Source: a virus. From it: a DNA stretch of 64,000 nucleotides. Below are positions 41,776 to 50,457 of the stretch, piece after piece (the first letter of the stretch is position 1; every line of letters starts with the position of its first letter). Both the position numbers and the translations under genes were made by a program. The stretch spans positions 28,053 to 92,052 of the IMG/VR virus record IMGVR_UViG_3300027833_001310; one strand, 5' to 3'. The notes beneath the pieces are model-generated. The model did no database searches, was not told the origin of the DNA, and saw nothing but the letters and a program-made list of their open reading frames with translations.

Positions 41776-41804
41776 ATTATAGCAGAGTTAAATGTCAAAG
41801 TCAA
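41776..41804 (-). promoter_or_regulatory. Early promoter for primase-helicase, predicted leaderless
   Basis: TTGACT (41804-41799), a 17-base spacer and TATAAT (41781-41776), with TG one base before the -10 (extended -10). +1 at normal distance falls on the ATG at 41769. Confidence 0.9.
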
Positions 41805-41811
41805 ATGTTTT

Positions 41812-42600
41812 TTAGTTTCTTACGTGAATATTGGAAATAGTGCTATCAGCATCAGCAGGATAACTTATTACTCGCACCCAATTACAATTAACTGCAAAAG
41901 TTTTATGCAATATATCCGATGTTCCTGCGATAGCAACATTACTAACTACATCAAACCAGTCAGCATGTCTATCGTCGCCTTGTGGAGTTGTTTGCATACA
42001 ACTTGCTTGTATTTTAATATTACCTGTGTAAGTTGAATGATATATTGCAACACTGTGTTGAGCATTTTTAAAGTTGCTATCCAAGTTACCAAGGAATGCA
42101 CTTGAAACAAATACATTGTTACTTGGTTCGGTCATTGTTACGTTAAACTGTGTAGGGATAGGATCCAAAACTGCCTGCTCAGATATTTCAATGTCTAATG
42201 CAACGTCATTGTTCTGGTTTGAATACACTGGGAGGTCTGTGCCTTCTGCATTAGTTCTAGTTACATATAGTCTGTATAATCCTGCGTTAATATCTTGTAA
42301 GTCGCCTTCTGTTAAATGCAATTTCACCATTCCTGCATCACTAGTTACTTCAATTCTTTTAGATAGTAAACGTTTACGAGTTGCTGGGTTCACAATGTAT
42401 GCAACAACCTCATCTGTAAATACAGGTTGTAGTTTTCTATCACGGTTTCTAATATTAAAGTTAATTGTATTAGATAATCCTTTGTGTGCTATTATTGATT
42501 TATTGTTCATTGGTTTGTTATCCACATATAAGTTGTCGGCGGTAATTACGAGATCAATTGAATCTTCGTATAAAAACAGTCTGTTATTGGCAGGATTCAT
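41812..42600 (-). CDS. Uncharacterised beta-rich virion-type protein, 262 aa
   Basis: MNPANNRLFLYEDSIDLVITADNLYV... alternates beta strands with Asn/Thr-rich loops (YRLYVTRTNAEGTDLPVYSN), like phage tail accessory proteins. No enzyme motif. It has its own late promoter 24 bases upstream and is not linked to the primase operon. The stop is close to the primase promoter. Confidence 0.6.
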   Translation of the reverse strand: MNPANNRLFLYEDSIDLVITADNLYVDNKPMNNKSIIAHKGLSNTINFNIRNRDRKLQPVFTDEVVAYIVNPATRKRLLSKRIEVTSDAGMVKLHLTEGDLQDINAGLYRLYVTRTNAEGTDLPVYSNQNNDVALDIEISEQAVLDPIPTQFNVTMTEPSNNVFVSSAFLGNLDSNFKNAQHSVAIYHSTYTGNIKIQASCMQTTPQGDDRHADWFDVVSNVAIAGTSDILHKTFAVNCNWVRVISYPADADSTISNIHVRN

Positions 42601-42624
42601 ATAATATATACCTTTCTATTACAG

Positions 42625-42632
42625 TATTTATC
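42625..42632 (-). promoter_or_regulatory. Late promoter GATAAATA for the 262-aa gene
   Basis: Minus-strand GATAAATA, 24 bases before the ATG at 42600. Confidence 0.8.
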
Positions 42633-42641
42633 TATCTGTTA

Positions 42642-42649
42642 GGTAAATA
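42642..42649 (+). promoter_or_regulatory. Late-like box GGTAAATA, 5 bases before a plus-strand ATG
   Basis: Plus-strand GGTAAATA with a 5-base gap to the ATG at 42655, no Shine-Dalgarno. It shows the same spacing on the opposite strand. Confidence 0.6.
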
Positions 42650-42654
42650 TCGTT

Positions 42655-43026
42655 ATGCAAGAAATCGACCAAGAACAATTTCCTTTTTTAACCGGAATAA
42701 CTTACGCAAACTCTGAGTATTATGGGATAGTTGTTAACTACGATAACACCATTCTAACTATGTATGATCTGTCAAAGATGCCAGACAAAGAAACTAGAAG
42801 TTTGTTTGTTACCTTAGGGGAGACATGGTGGTGGGAATCTAATCGCATATTACCAATTGATGTATTCTTACATCATGAGATGAAACCTTTTCAAAAGTAT
42901 CTAACCACAATGGTTATGAAAGATGTAGACCATATGTTTGGACCAATGACTACTTTACAAAATATGTTAAAGAAACGTATTAAACGTAGAGGGATTCAAT
43001 TGCAAAACGTAAAACGCTTAGACTAG
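42655..43026 (+). CDS. Conserved marine phage protein, 123 aa
   Basis: MQEIDQEQFPFLTGITYANSEYYGIVVNYD... GETWWWESNRILPIDVFLHHEMKPF, then KKRIKRRGIQLQNVK. The GETWWWESNR and KRIKRR blocks recur in T4-like marine phages. It is soluble with a basic tail. Function unknown. It is convergent with 43023-43592 and overlaps it by 4 bases. Confidence 0.75.
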   Translation: MQEIDQEQFPFLTGITYANSEYYGIVVNYDNTILTMYDLSKMPDKETRSLFVTLGETWWWESNRILPIDVFLHHEMKPFQKYLTTMVMKDVDHMFGPMTTLQNMLKKRIKRRGIQLQNVKRLD

Positions 43027-43592
43027 ATTTCGCAAAGCCTATTTAGTTGTACTACAATTGCTGTAGCAAATGCAATAGCATGAGCTTTCTTAAAGTAGTA
43101 CTCACCTGTTTCAGGTTTTATCCAAACAGTCTTTTCTATCTCATCAAAACTCTTACCTAATAGATGTTTCTTGCCTGGTCTTATAATAGCAAGTATCATT
43201 GCTAGTTGCTCGATGCTTGTAGGCTTGTAGTCTTGTAGCACATTTAGATAGTTGCTTACATGATATAACTTTGATACTACTTCTCTGTGTTCTAACAACT
43301 CCCATACTGGTGTCATTGCAAGTAGTTTATTAAGATGTGCTTCGTCTACAATATCGGAATACACACTGTTATTAAGAAAGTCTACTTTGAACCAACCTTC
43401 TTGTTCTGCTTGTTTGTGATCTATTGTGCTGTAACCTTCTAATGGAAACTTAGGAATGTTTTGAAAGTAGACACCAGTATTGTGTTTGGTAAACTTACCA
43501 TCCTTTTCAATACTTGCAGGTGTATGCTTGATAAGGTCGAGAAAGTCTTCTCTATTTGCCATATCAATATCTACATCAAAATTAATCTTCAC
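43023..43592 (-). CDS. Conserved protein with pol III alpha-like motif, 189 aa
   Basis: Begins MKINFDVDIDMANREDFLDLIK. The C-terminus GEYYFKKAHAIAFATAIVVQLNRL resembles the FNKSHAxAYAxxxY stretch of DNA polymerase III alpha. Conserved in marine T4-like phages, with no known role. It overlaps the MazG-like gene by 11 bases. Confidence 0.65.
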   Translation of the reverse strand: MKINFDVDIDMANREDFLDLIKHTPASIEKDGKFTKHNTGVYFQNIPKFPLEGYSTIDHKQAEQEGWFKVDFLNNSVYSDIVDEAHLNKLLAMTPVWELLEHREVVSKLYHVSNYLNVLQDYKPTSIEQLAMILAIIRPGKKHLLGKSFDEIEKTVWIKPETGEYYFKKAHAIAFATAIVVQLNRLCEI

Positions 43593-43833
43593 TGTACAAC
43601 ATACTCCATTTCATTAGTTTTTCTTTTTTAACTTTTATTCTATCTGCTATTTGTTTATCACTTACGAGGCCGCCATCACGCAAAATTTCGATCATACACA
43701 TAACATCGCCTATCTCTTCTTGTAGTTGTGTGTAGTCACTATCCTCTCCAAAACGCAACATCTTACTACATGCTTGTACTAGCTCTCCACATTCTTCCAT
43801 TGTGATTACTAACATTTCTTCTTTCTTTTTCAT
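43582..43833 (-). CDS. MazG-like nucleotide pyrophosphohydrolase
   Basis: 83 residues: LVITMEECGELVQACSKMLRFG followed by LQEEIGDVMCMIEIL. The E-E-x2-E...E-x2-D arrangement is the metal-binding core of all-alpha NTP pyrophosphatases (MazG/iMazG). The family hydrolyses NTPs or alarmones. It is directly downstream of the lipoprotein gene (start 43833, stop 43835), so the two are coupled in an early operon. Confidence 0.85.
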   Translation of the reverse strand: MKKKEEMLVITMEECGELVQACSKMLRFGEDSDYTQLQEEIGDVMCMIEILRDGGLVSDKQIADRIKVKKEKLMKWSMLYSED

Positions 43834-43834
43834 A

Positions 43835-45514
43835 TTATTCTCCGTACCAAATGCTTATTTGTCCTGACTTGTTTTCAAACACCGATAAGTCTCCACCTTG
43901 TACATGTTCTGGTAAGTTAGGTATATAGCTTCCGGCGTGGTATTGAATTAAATCTACTATACCATCACTATTCAAGTCACCTAGGAAACTTTCTTCTGTA
44001 GCAACAATACACCCATCCTCGTTGCAAAAATCTTGCTGTGGCAAGGTTGGCAATTGTCCACGTTGATGATATACTAAGTTACCTTCTTTGTCATTGATAT
44101 AAATTTGAGGTTCACCTTCTTGTGCCCAACCGCCTGAGGACCAGTAGTCCATATATCCGTCACCATTTAAATCTATAGTTTGCTTATGCACACCACCACC
44201 GTTAATATACTTTTCAGGGAATGGATTATCTAGCATTACAAGACTGTTACCTTGTAACTCAAATAATACTCTAACTGTTCCGCCCTCGAATTGTGTGTTG
44301 CAGTCATACTCTTTGTCTGCATCATACTGCTCACCATCCGGTAAACGATTCATAGCTGCAAATGCAAGTAGTAATGGATCACTGTCAGGCGTTGGCCACC
44401 AAAGTTCGAAATGGTCCCAGGACAGTCCGCCGAAGTAATGTACTCCATCAATTTCTGTAATCTCTTTACGTCCGCACCATTGGTCTATTTCTGGGTCACC
44501 CCATTCAATGCAACCTAATTCATCGCAAGTATCGTATACAAGTGTTTCTGTTACTTGTCCTTGTGTTATGTCGTATATTGAAAATCCTTGACCAACTGCA
44601 CCAATAGCATGAGTTGATGTTACAGATTTAACTTCACCAAACGTCCTATGGTCGTTAATATCAAAAGTTAAAAGATATGCATGTTGAGACATTTTGTGTT
44701 TATCAGTATCGTTGTTGTACTCGTCACTTACATCAAACCAATCTTGTCCACTGTTACGATATGCTAGTGGCATATTTTCATTTCTATAATCATTATCCCA
44801 ATAGCCAAATAGCAAGTCCCACTCGTAGTTCATGTTAGGTAATGCCGCAACGCCTTGTGCCCATAGTGGCTCACCAATGTCTACTAAGTTGTATGTATTA
44901 TTATAGTCTGCTGTAAAAACACCTTGCTGAGAGAAATGATTGGTCCAATCTTCACTTCGTTTACGTTGGTGATCATCACGTGAAACCATATATGTAATAT
45001 GTGGTAATCCAATACCACTTGTTGTATCTTCTAGCATTGTAAAGAAGCCTGCGACTCCGCCTTTCTCTCCACCAAGTTGTACGTGGTTACTGCCAAATGT
45101 GTCTATGTTGTTTACTTCATATGACCCTCTACCATCGCTAATCAATGCTAACATTGTGTTAGGTGTTGGATCATCATGTACTACATCAATACCCTGATTA
45201 GGATGATCTAAATGTCCACACATCACAAACATTAATATATCTGTGTGATTGTCGTTATTAAGATCTACTATCATAGTATGTTGTATTCTAGACAGTGTAC
45301 AAGTAGGTATTTCTAGGTTACTTACAGCATCATAGATAGTTGCATCTGGTGCACTATTGTACCTTACATCAAACGTCGGCGATGCTGGTGGTGTAGTAGT
45401 TGCTGGGGGTGGTGATTCTACAGGCAGAATGACTTCAGCGGAAGAGCCTCCTCCGCCTCCACAACCTATTAAAAATAGTGTACAAAGTAATGATGTTAAA
45501 TAATTCATGTGCAT
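43835..45514 (-). CDS. Secreted lipoprotein with FG-GAP/VCBS-type repeats, 559 aa
   Basis: The N-terminus MNYLTSLLCTLFLIGCGGGGGSS is a signal peptide with lipobox L-I-G-C, followed by a Gly/Ser tether and Pro/Thr linker (residues 25-45). FG-GAP/VCBS-type blocks include VDLNNDNHTDILMF, DLNGDGYMDYWSSGGW and GDLNSDGIVDLIQYH, calcium-binding DxNxDGxxD motifs. Lpp acylation would anchor it to the envelope of the infected cell. It is led by an early promoter with a Shine-Dalgarno AGGA. The role may be surface display or exclusion; both are inference. Confidence 0.85.
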   Translation of the reverse strand: MHMNYLTSLLCTLFLIGCGGGGGSSAEVILPVESPPPATTTPPASPTFDVRYNSAPDATIYDAVSNLEIPTCTLSRIQHTMIVDLNNDNHTDILMFVMCGHLDHPNQGIDVVHDDPTPNTMLALISDGRGSYEVNNIDTFGSNHVQLGGEKGGVAGFFTMLEDTTSGIGLPHITYMVSRDDHQRKRSEDWTNHFSQQGVFTADYNNTYNLVDIGEPLWAQGVAALPNMNYEWDLLFGYWDNDYRNENMPLAYRNSGQDWFDVSDEYNNDTDKHKMSQHAYLLTFDINDHRTFGEVKSVTSTHAIGAVGQGFSIYDITQGQVTETLVYDTCDELGCIEWGDPEIDQWCGRKEITEIDGVHYFGGLSWDHFELWWPTPDSDPLLLAFAAMNRLPDGEQYDADKEYDCNTQFEGGTVRVLFELQGNSLVMLDNPFPEKYINGGGVHKQTIDLNGDGYMDYWSSGGWAQEGEPQIYINDKEGNLVYHQRGQLPTLPQQDFCNEDGCIVATEESFLGDLNSDGIVDLIQYHAGSYIPNLPEHVQGGDLSVFENKSGQISIWYGE

Positions 45515-45546
45515 AATAGTCCTACCTATATGTTAATACAGTAGTT

Positions 45547-45575
45547 ATTATACAGTGGATTTGCATCAAAGTCAA
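45547..45575 (-). promoter_or_regulatory. Early promoter for the lipoprotein operon
   Basis: TTGACT (45575-45570), a 17-base spacer and TATAAT (45552-45547). It controls lipoprotein, MazG-like and the 189-aa gene. Confidence 0.9.
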
Positions 45576-45602
45576 GTAAAAAACTGACTTAGAAACAGTG
45601 AC

Positions 45603-46298
45603 TTATATGTCCGTACCCTTAAATTCTTCTGCCATAGGGAATATCTTAACAATAGCGTCTGCTACTGCCCATGCTAACTCCATATGCTCTAACTGTGTGC
45701 CGTTAGCACCACGTAATTCAATATAATGAATCCAACTACGCAACGTACCGTTTACATATAAACGACTTAGTGTGTTACCTTCTGGTAGTACTGCTCTGGC
45801 TTGCTCTTTTGCAATACCTTTGTTAATAGCCCAATTATAAAGTTCTTCTGTAGCTCGAATATGTTTCACCTGTTTCATATTCCACTCTTCGCGAATACGT
45901 CTTTGGTCTTCATCTAGCATATTAATTGCAATACTGTTTTGACGATTCTTAGTATCTTGCAGTCGTGCTTCACGTGGGACCATTTCTAGTTCTTTAACAG
46001 GATCAGCATAACGTTGACTAAACTCTTGGAAACTAAAACTTCTATGACGTAACAGTTGTCGTGCTATGTCTCTGGTTGTTTCTACTTCCATGCAAACACT
46101 TACCATTTCAAGTGGCGACCAGTGTTTGTGTTTCATTAGATACTTCACAAGTTTTTCGTTTGTTACTGTGTTGTTTTGATTTTCTGGATTACTTACTCTT
46201 GCACAATAAGCGACCAAATCTAACAGATCCTGCGGTACTTCGGAATTCTGAGTTCCTACTGTAGGGGTCTGACTGTAACTAATTATTTTTGCTTTCAT
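45603..46298 (-). CDS. thyX: Flavin-dependent thymidylate synthase
   Basis: 231 residues. The ThyX signature RHRSFSFQEFSQR (Arg84 to Arg96) fits RHRxxSxQxxSxR. The N-terminal strand and the RLYVNGTLRSWIHY segment near the C-terminus are also typical. It makes dTMP using FAD and methylene-THF. It is the last gene of the uvsW-to-thyX operon. Confidence 0.97.
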   Translation of the reverse strand: MKAKIISYSQTPTVGTQNSEVPQDLLDLVAYCARVSNPENQNNTVTNEKLVKYLMKHKHWSPLEMVSVCMEVETTRDIARQLLRHRSFSFQEFSQRYADPVKELEMVPREARLQDTKNRQNSIAINMLDEDQRRIREEWNMKQVKHIRATEELYNWAINKGIAKEQARAVLPEGNTLSRLYVNGTLRSWIHYIELRGANGTQLEHMELAWAVADAIVKIFPMAEEFKGTDI

Positions 46299-46311
46299 TT
46301 CATTCCTTCGA

Positions 46312-47022
46312 TTAAATTCCTGCCGCTCGGCAAGTTTGTTGTATCTCTTTTACTTCTTCTCTATTTTTCTTAAACAGTTGCATCCAAAAAGGTGCATCAA
46401 TTATATGTTCAATCATTGTTACTTGCTCGTCATTAAATCTAGTTAGCAATTGGTCGCCCGTGTTAGACAAGTATAATAACCATGGTGATATCTTTGCACT
46501 TCGAATATCATACACTGCTCTATTAGGACTTACTTCTGTAAAGTATGTTTGCCATACTAAATTATTTTCATCTGCCCATTTAGAGAGATACATTATGTTT
46601 CTTTCTAATGCCCTCATACCACTTTCTTTCTTTACATACTCTAACAAGTATTCATCATACAGAGCATCACTTGCCCAGTCCTTTAACTTTTTGCTATTCT
46701 TAATTAACCATTCGGCAAACTTTTCTGGTTCTAAATATTCATTGCGTACACAACTCCGACCAAACTTAACAAAGCCTTCATAGTATTGACTGTTAATAAA
46801 ATCATCCATGCTTTTAGCTTTACTTGCACTGGTATTCATTTCATAAAACATTTGATATACTCGATAGCCGAGCCTTACGTGAGTTATGTCTTTGTCTGCG
46901 TTTCGACGTTTTTTAACACACATATGGACACTTAGAGTTCGTTCACTCTTAAAGTTTTTACCACACCATCGACAAGTATTATTTTCCGAAGATGTCTTTA
47001 ATTGTTTTGTCGTCGTATCCAT
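46312..47022 (-). CDS. Zinc-finger conserved protein, 236 aa
   Basis: CRWCGKNFKSERTLSVHMC is a C-x2-C...H-x-C zinc-ribbon. It is followed by VRLGYRVYQMFYEM and YEGFVKFGRSCVRNEY blocks, familiar from conserved T4-like marine phage proteins. The start at 47022 follows AAGG, whereas 47034 lies deeper in gp62. It overlaps the gp62 gene. A DNA-binding or transcription-linked role is inferred. Confidence 0.75.
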   Translation of the reverse strand: MDTTTKQLKTSSENNTCRWCGKNFKSERTLSVHMCVKKRRNADKDITHVRLGYRVYQMFYEMNTSASKAKSMDDFINSQYYEGFVKFGRSCVRNEYLEPEKFAEWLIKNSKKLKDWASDALYDEYLLEYVKKESGMRALERNIMYLSKWADENNLVWQTYFTEVSPNRAVYDIRSAKISPWLLYLSNTGDQLLTRFNDEQVTMIEHIIDAPFWMQLFKKNREEVKEIQQTCRAAGI

Positions 47023-47449
47023 GGGACCTTGCATATTCTTTTAGTTCGTCTTTAGAGTTTAGTTCTTGTAGTAACGTAACCTCTTCGCTTTTCATGTGAG
47101 GATGTATACTGTATAGGAACTCGCTCACTTTATCTTTTTTCTTCTTAGCATTTGGTGGTTTCAAATAAGGATGAAACTGTATCTTACCTACACCACATGC
47201 ACTAAGTAATAACCATTGCAGTTCTGGGTGTTTACTGACTTCGCTGTAATCTCTATTTACTAGCTCGTTAGTCATGTAAATATAATGTGCGGCATCCTTG
47301 CCTTGTACACTACTTGCATAACGCATCATCATCCATGAGCTAAATGCTTTCTTTTGTTCAGACGTTAACCTATTATAATATCCTCTGTCACGTTTGTCAA
47401 GTGCGGCCATAATATCCTTTAGCGGTATTGCTGGTGCCTTCTTAGCCAT
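46979..47449 (-). CDS. 62: Clamp-loader small subunit gp62
   Basis: 156 residues: DIMAALDKRDRGYYNRLTSEQKKAF, SWMMMRYASSV, NELVNRDYSEVSKHPELQWLLLSACG. This pattern (ALDxRDRxYYxxL, KHPxLQWLL) is gp62 of T4-like phages, which partners gp44 in loading the sliding clamp. It overlaps the nucleosidase-like gene by 8 bases. Confidence 0.88.
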   Translation of the reverse strand: MAKKAPAIPLKDIMAALDKRDRGYYNRLTSEQKKAFSSWMMMRYASSVQGKDAAHYIYMTNELVNRDYSEVSKHPELQWLLLSACGVGKIQFHPYLKPPNAKKKKDKVSEFLYSIHPHMKSEEVTLLQELNSKDELKEYARSHGYDDKTIKDIFGK

Positions 47450-47972
47450 CTGTGTGTTCCTTGTATATTTTTATGTAGTGTTCTTCGCCTTTAGCAACAT
47501 TCTCTAACCATGTAGTATCTGCAGAATCATCTGCACTGTCGCTAACATACTTATAACATTTGAAGTTAACCTTCCTGTTATTACAGGCTTTTGCAATTGC
47601 AAATGCTTCCATGTCTACGACATGAGCTGGGTACTCTAAGTTAGGATCAGTAACAAAGTTGTCGCCTGTGCTACAAGTATATCCAACTCCAAATGAAATT
47701 GTGATAGGGTCTTTTGGTAAAAATAATTCAATTGCTTCAGGGCATTTTCCTTTATCACGTTCAACAAAGTTTACCATTTCATTGCAACCGTTATCTAACT
47801 TAATGCCGCCTGCTGTACCAAAATTCCATACAGTTTGTGGATTATGTTTTTCAATAAGTCTTGCCGCTGTTAGTGCCGCATTAATTTTACCAACACCTGT
47901 AAAGAAAACATTATCCCATTTAGCCATTGTAGGTGCTTCACTTTCTAGTGCAATTAATATTAAATCTTTCAT
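47442..47972 (-). CDS. MTA/SAH nucleosidase-like nucleoside phosphorylase-family protein
   Basis: 176 residues. FTGVGKINAALTA, WNFGTAGG, HVVDMEAFAIAKAC and YVSDSADDSAD match PNP/UDP-phosphorylase-family motifs, including the ribose-binding VxMEA loop and the catalytic SDxAD. In MTA/SAH nucleosidase (Pfs) these hydrolyse SAH/MTA to adenine. It is shorter than E. coli Pfs (232 aa), so substrate is provisional. It overlaps apt by 4 bases. Confidence 0.75.
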   Translation of the reverse strand: MKDLILIALESEAPTMAKWDNVFFTGVGKINAALTAARLIEKHNPQTVWNFGTAGGIKLDNGCNEMVNFVERDKGKCPEAIELFLPKDPITISFGVGYTCSTGDNFVTDPNLEYPAHVVDMEAFAIAKACNNRKVNFKCYKYVSDSADDSADTTWLENVAKGEEHYIKIYKEHTDG

Positions 47973-48499
47973 TCGTTTACTTCCAAGACGCTAAATGTTT
48001 CCACTCCGCAATAGTCTGTTAGTTTAGCAGTTCCTTGCAAGAAAGTCAAGTCTATTATACAGGCATAATTTATATCATATCCACCTGCTTGTTTAATTAA
48101 GTCTACTATAGCATTAGCAGTTCCACCTGTGGCACTTACATCGTCTATGATGCAAATTCTATCAGTGTATGCAAACTCAACACTGTCTAGCATTTCAAGT
48201 GTCTCGCTACCGTACTCTAATGTGTATGAAAACGACTTTACTTTGCCTGGTAATTTACCTGGCTTACGAACAATGTGCAAAGGAATACCTAATGCTAGTG
48301 CAACAGGTGCTCCCCATATAAATCCTCTGGCATCTGGTGCAACAATTTGTGTTGTTTTAATACTTCTGCAATACGCAACCATCTTATCCACAGTGTACTT
48401 AAACGCTTTAGGATCTTCAAGTATGCTTGATATATCTTTAAACATGACTCCCTCAATTGGGAAGTCAGGTACAGTACGGAGTATTTTATTTAGGTCCAT
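47969..48499 (-). CDS. apt: Adenine phosphoribosyltransferase
   Basis: 176 residues. FPIEGVMFKDISSILEDPKAF matches the APRT N-terminal hood. CIIDDVSATGGTANAIVDL is the PRPP-binding loop. APDARGFIWGAPVALALG is the canonical ARGF block. It converts adenine plus PRPP into AMP. Between metK and the nucleosidase-like gene, it would salvage adenine released from SAH/MTA. Confidence 0.93.
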   Translation of the reverse strand: MDLNKILRTVPDFPIEGVMFKDISSILEDPKAFKYTVDKMVAYCRSIKTTQIVAPDARGFIWGAPVALALGIPLHIVRKPGKLPGKVKSFSYTLEYGSETLEMLDSVEFAYTDRICIIDDVSATGGTANAIVDLIKQAGGYDINYACIIDLTFLQGTAKLTDYCGVETFSVLEVNE

Positions 48500-49589
48500 A
48501 AAGATCTAGTTGCTCCCATGGTAGATCTGGTTTGCCAAAGTGTCCGTAGTTTGTTGTTTTTGTCAAGTCTAAATTAAATAAATCAAACTTGTCTATAATA
48601 CCCTTAGGTGTTAAATCAACATGTTGCTTTAGCTCTTCTGCTAAGTCTTCTCTAACTTTGCCGTCTGCATAAACATACACACTAGTTGGTTCAACAACAC
48701 CGATAGCATAACTTAGTTGTACGGTGCAGTTTTCTGCTTTGCCTGATGCTACAATGTTCTTTGCCAAATAGCGAGCCATATATGCTGCTGATCTGTCGAC
48801 TTTAGTGCAGTCTTTACCTGAAAAAGCACCGCCGCCATGTGGAGCGTACCCGCCATAAGTATCAACAATAATTTTTCGTCCAGTAAGTCCAGTATCTCCA
48901 TCCGGTCCTCCAATTACAAATCTGCCTGTAGGATTGATTAAAAACTCTGTGTTTTTTAGATCTACATCGCTTAATTCTTCTGTTATAATTTGTTCAACTC
49001 TATCACGCACCATTTGTGTGCTTACATCATCACTGTGTTGAGTACTACATACAATAGTATTAATACCAACTGGCTTTCCAACTGCATCGTATTGCATTGT
49101 TACTTGACTTTTACTATCAGGCCCAATCCACTCTTCACCGTTTCGTCTTTCTGCCGCTAGTCTTTTTAGAATCTTATGACTGTAATAAATTGCACTAGGC
49201 ATTAAGTCTGGTGTTTCGTTACAAGCATAACCAAACATAAGTCCTTGGTCACCTGCACCAAAATCATCTGTGCCTAAAGCAATATCTGCACTTTGACCAT
49301 GTAGTTTGTTTACAACTGTTAGGTTAGCCCAATGAAATCCTTCTTGTTCATATCCAATATTCTTAACTACTTGCCTAACGATTGAATCAATTGTGTCGTC
49401 ATCTATTGGAATATCTCTTTTGTATTCGCCTGCTACGATAACGCTATTAGTAGTTACTAGAGTTTCTACTGCCGCTCTGTGATTGATATTACCGTTAATG
49501 ATTGCATTAGCGATAGTATCTGAAATCAAGTCAGATATTTTATCTGGGTGTCCTTCGCTAACGCTTTCGCTAGTAAATTGATAAGACAT
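48486..49589 (-). CDS. metK: S-adenosylmethionine synthase
   Basis: 367 residues. FTSESVSEGHPDKISDLISD is the MAT N-terminal motif. GAGDQGLMFGYA is the ATP/Met-binding GAGDQG loop. GGGAFSGKD is the P-loop-like motif III. It makes SAM from ATP and methionine. It has a strong Shine-Dalgarno (AGGAGA) and a hairpin in its leader. It is part of a replication operon headed by the uvsW promoter. Confidence 0.97.
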   Translation of the reverse strand: MSYQFTSESVSEGHPDKISDLISDTIANAIINGNINHRAAVETLVTTNSVIVAGEYKRDIPIDDDTIDSIVRQVVKNIGYEQEGFHWANLTVVNKLHGQSADIALGTDDFGAGDQGLMFGYACNETPDLMPSAIYYSHKILKRLAAERRNGEEWIGPDSKSQVTMQYDAVGKPVGINTIVCSTQHSDDVSTQMVRDRVEQIITEELSDVDLKNTEFLINPTGRFVIGGPDGDTGLTGRKIIVDTYGGYAPHGGGAFSGKDCTKVDRSAAYMARYLAKNIVASGKAENCTVQLSYAIGVVEPTSVYVYADGKVREDLAEELKQHVDLTPKGIIDKFDLFNLDLTKTTNYGHFGKPDLPWEQLDLYGPK

Positions 49590-49614
49590 ATATTCTATCT
49601 CCTGTTATTTGTGT

Positions 49615-49652
49615 ACAGTGTATTTACAGTTTATTTTTACTGAGTACACTGT
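49615..49652. repeat. Hairpin leader upstream of metK
   Basis: ACAGTGTA (49615-49622) and TACACTGT (49645-49652) form an 8 bp stem with a nested CAGT/ACTG hairpin. It fills the 70 bases between the 265-aa gene and metK. It may be a partial terminator or an RNA regulatory element. It is too small for a known SAM riboswitch. Confidence 0.6.
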
Positions 49653-49659
49653 TTACTGG

Positions 49660-50457
49660 TTACTCTCTATCTTCGTAAAAACCTTCAAATGCTTCCTTTA
49701 CATTCTCAGTTTCTTCCATGTCGTAAGTGACATATTTTTCTGCCACATCATGCCACTTAGTGTTAACATAACCAACACTTGCATAATATCCTTTACCCAT
49801 TGAGTCTGAGTAATCAAAGTCAACTTGTAGAGCTTTACGGTCGTACCAATATGTTTCAATAAACTCGCCCATATCACATTCAAGTTGTCCTGTTTGAAGT
49901 AACTCTGGGTCAAAATCTTCGCCATTAGTTTCAACATACACTTCACCAAATGCACCTTTTTCTGAACTTAAGAAAAACAATGTTGGTTTATAGTCAGCTT
50001 TAACTGCATCTTCGTCCATGCTACTGCTATAACATTCTCTACTGTAAATACATGCTTCGTATGAAAAGTATTCGCCTTCGTCTATTTCTTCAAACATCAT
50101 TGTACTGTAGTCGTGGTCAACATCTTCCTTCCACTGTATTAAACCATCTTCGTAAATAGCATCCTCATGTAATGTAATTTCATTAACAAGGAAATCACTA
50201 TCTGCAAATGGACCATTTGCATGTTCTAGGTCATCGTTTTCATTCCAACAGTAAAAGTCCTCACCTGGTACTGGAGAGTCTGGATCCATCATATCTTCGT
50301 CTTCCCACTCAATGCCTTGTAAATGTTCAATAAGATCGCTATCGCCATCTTCTTTAACTTTTGGCATCCAGTAGTCAACAAACTCTTTGCTAACTTCGCC
50401 AGCTGCTACCTCACCGCCATAACGACCGGTGTTAATTCTAAAATATCTTTTACTCAT
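49660..50457 (-). CDS. Acidic protein of unknown function, 265 aa
   Basis: MSKRYFRINTGRYGGEVAAGEVSKEFVDYW is followed by very acidic stretches (IEWEDEDMMDPDSP, YEDGLIQWKEDVDHDY). Aromatic- and Glu/Asp-rich, perhaps a DNA mimic or a binding partner of a basic protein. No catalytic motif. It overlaps the 165-aa gene by 4 bases. Confidence 0.65.
   Translation of the reverse strand: MSKRYFRINTGRYGGEVAAGEVSKEFVDYWMPKVKEDGDSDLIEHLQGIEWEDEDMMDPDSPVPGEDFYCWNENDDLEHANGPFADSDFLVNEITLHEDAIYEDGLIQWKEDVDHDYSTMMFEEIDEGEYFSYEACIYSRECYSSSMDEDAVKADYKPTLFFLSSEKGAFGEVYVETNGEDFDPELLQTGQLECDMGEFIETYWYDRKALQVDFDYSDSMGKGYYASVGYVNTKWHDVAEKYVTYDMEETENVKEAFEGFYEDRE

Noticed and set aside
49590-49660. SAM riboswitch upstream of metK
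   Set aside because: Only 70 bases are available and just a simple nested hairpin is visible. None of the conserved SAM-riboswitch cores could be recognised.
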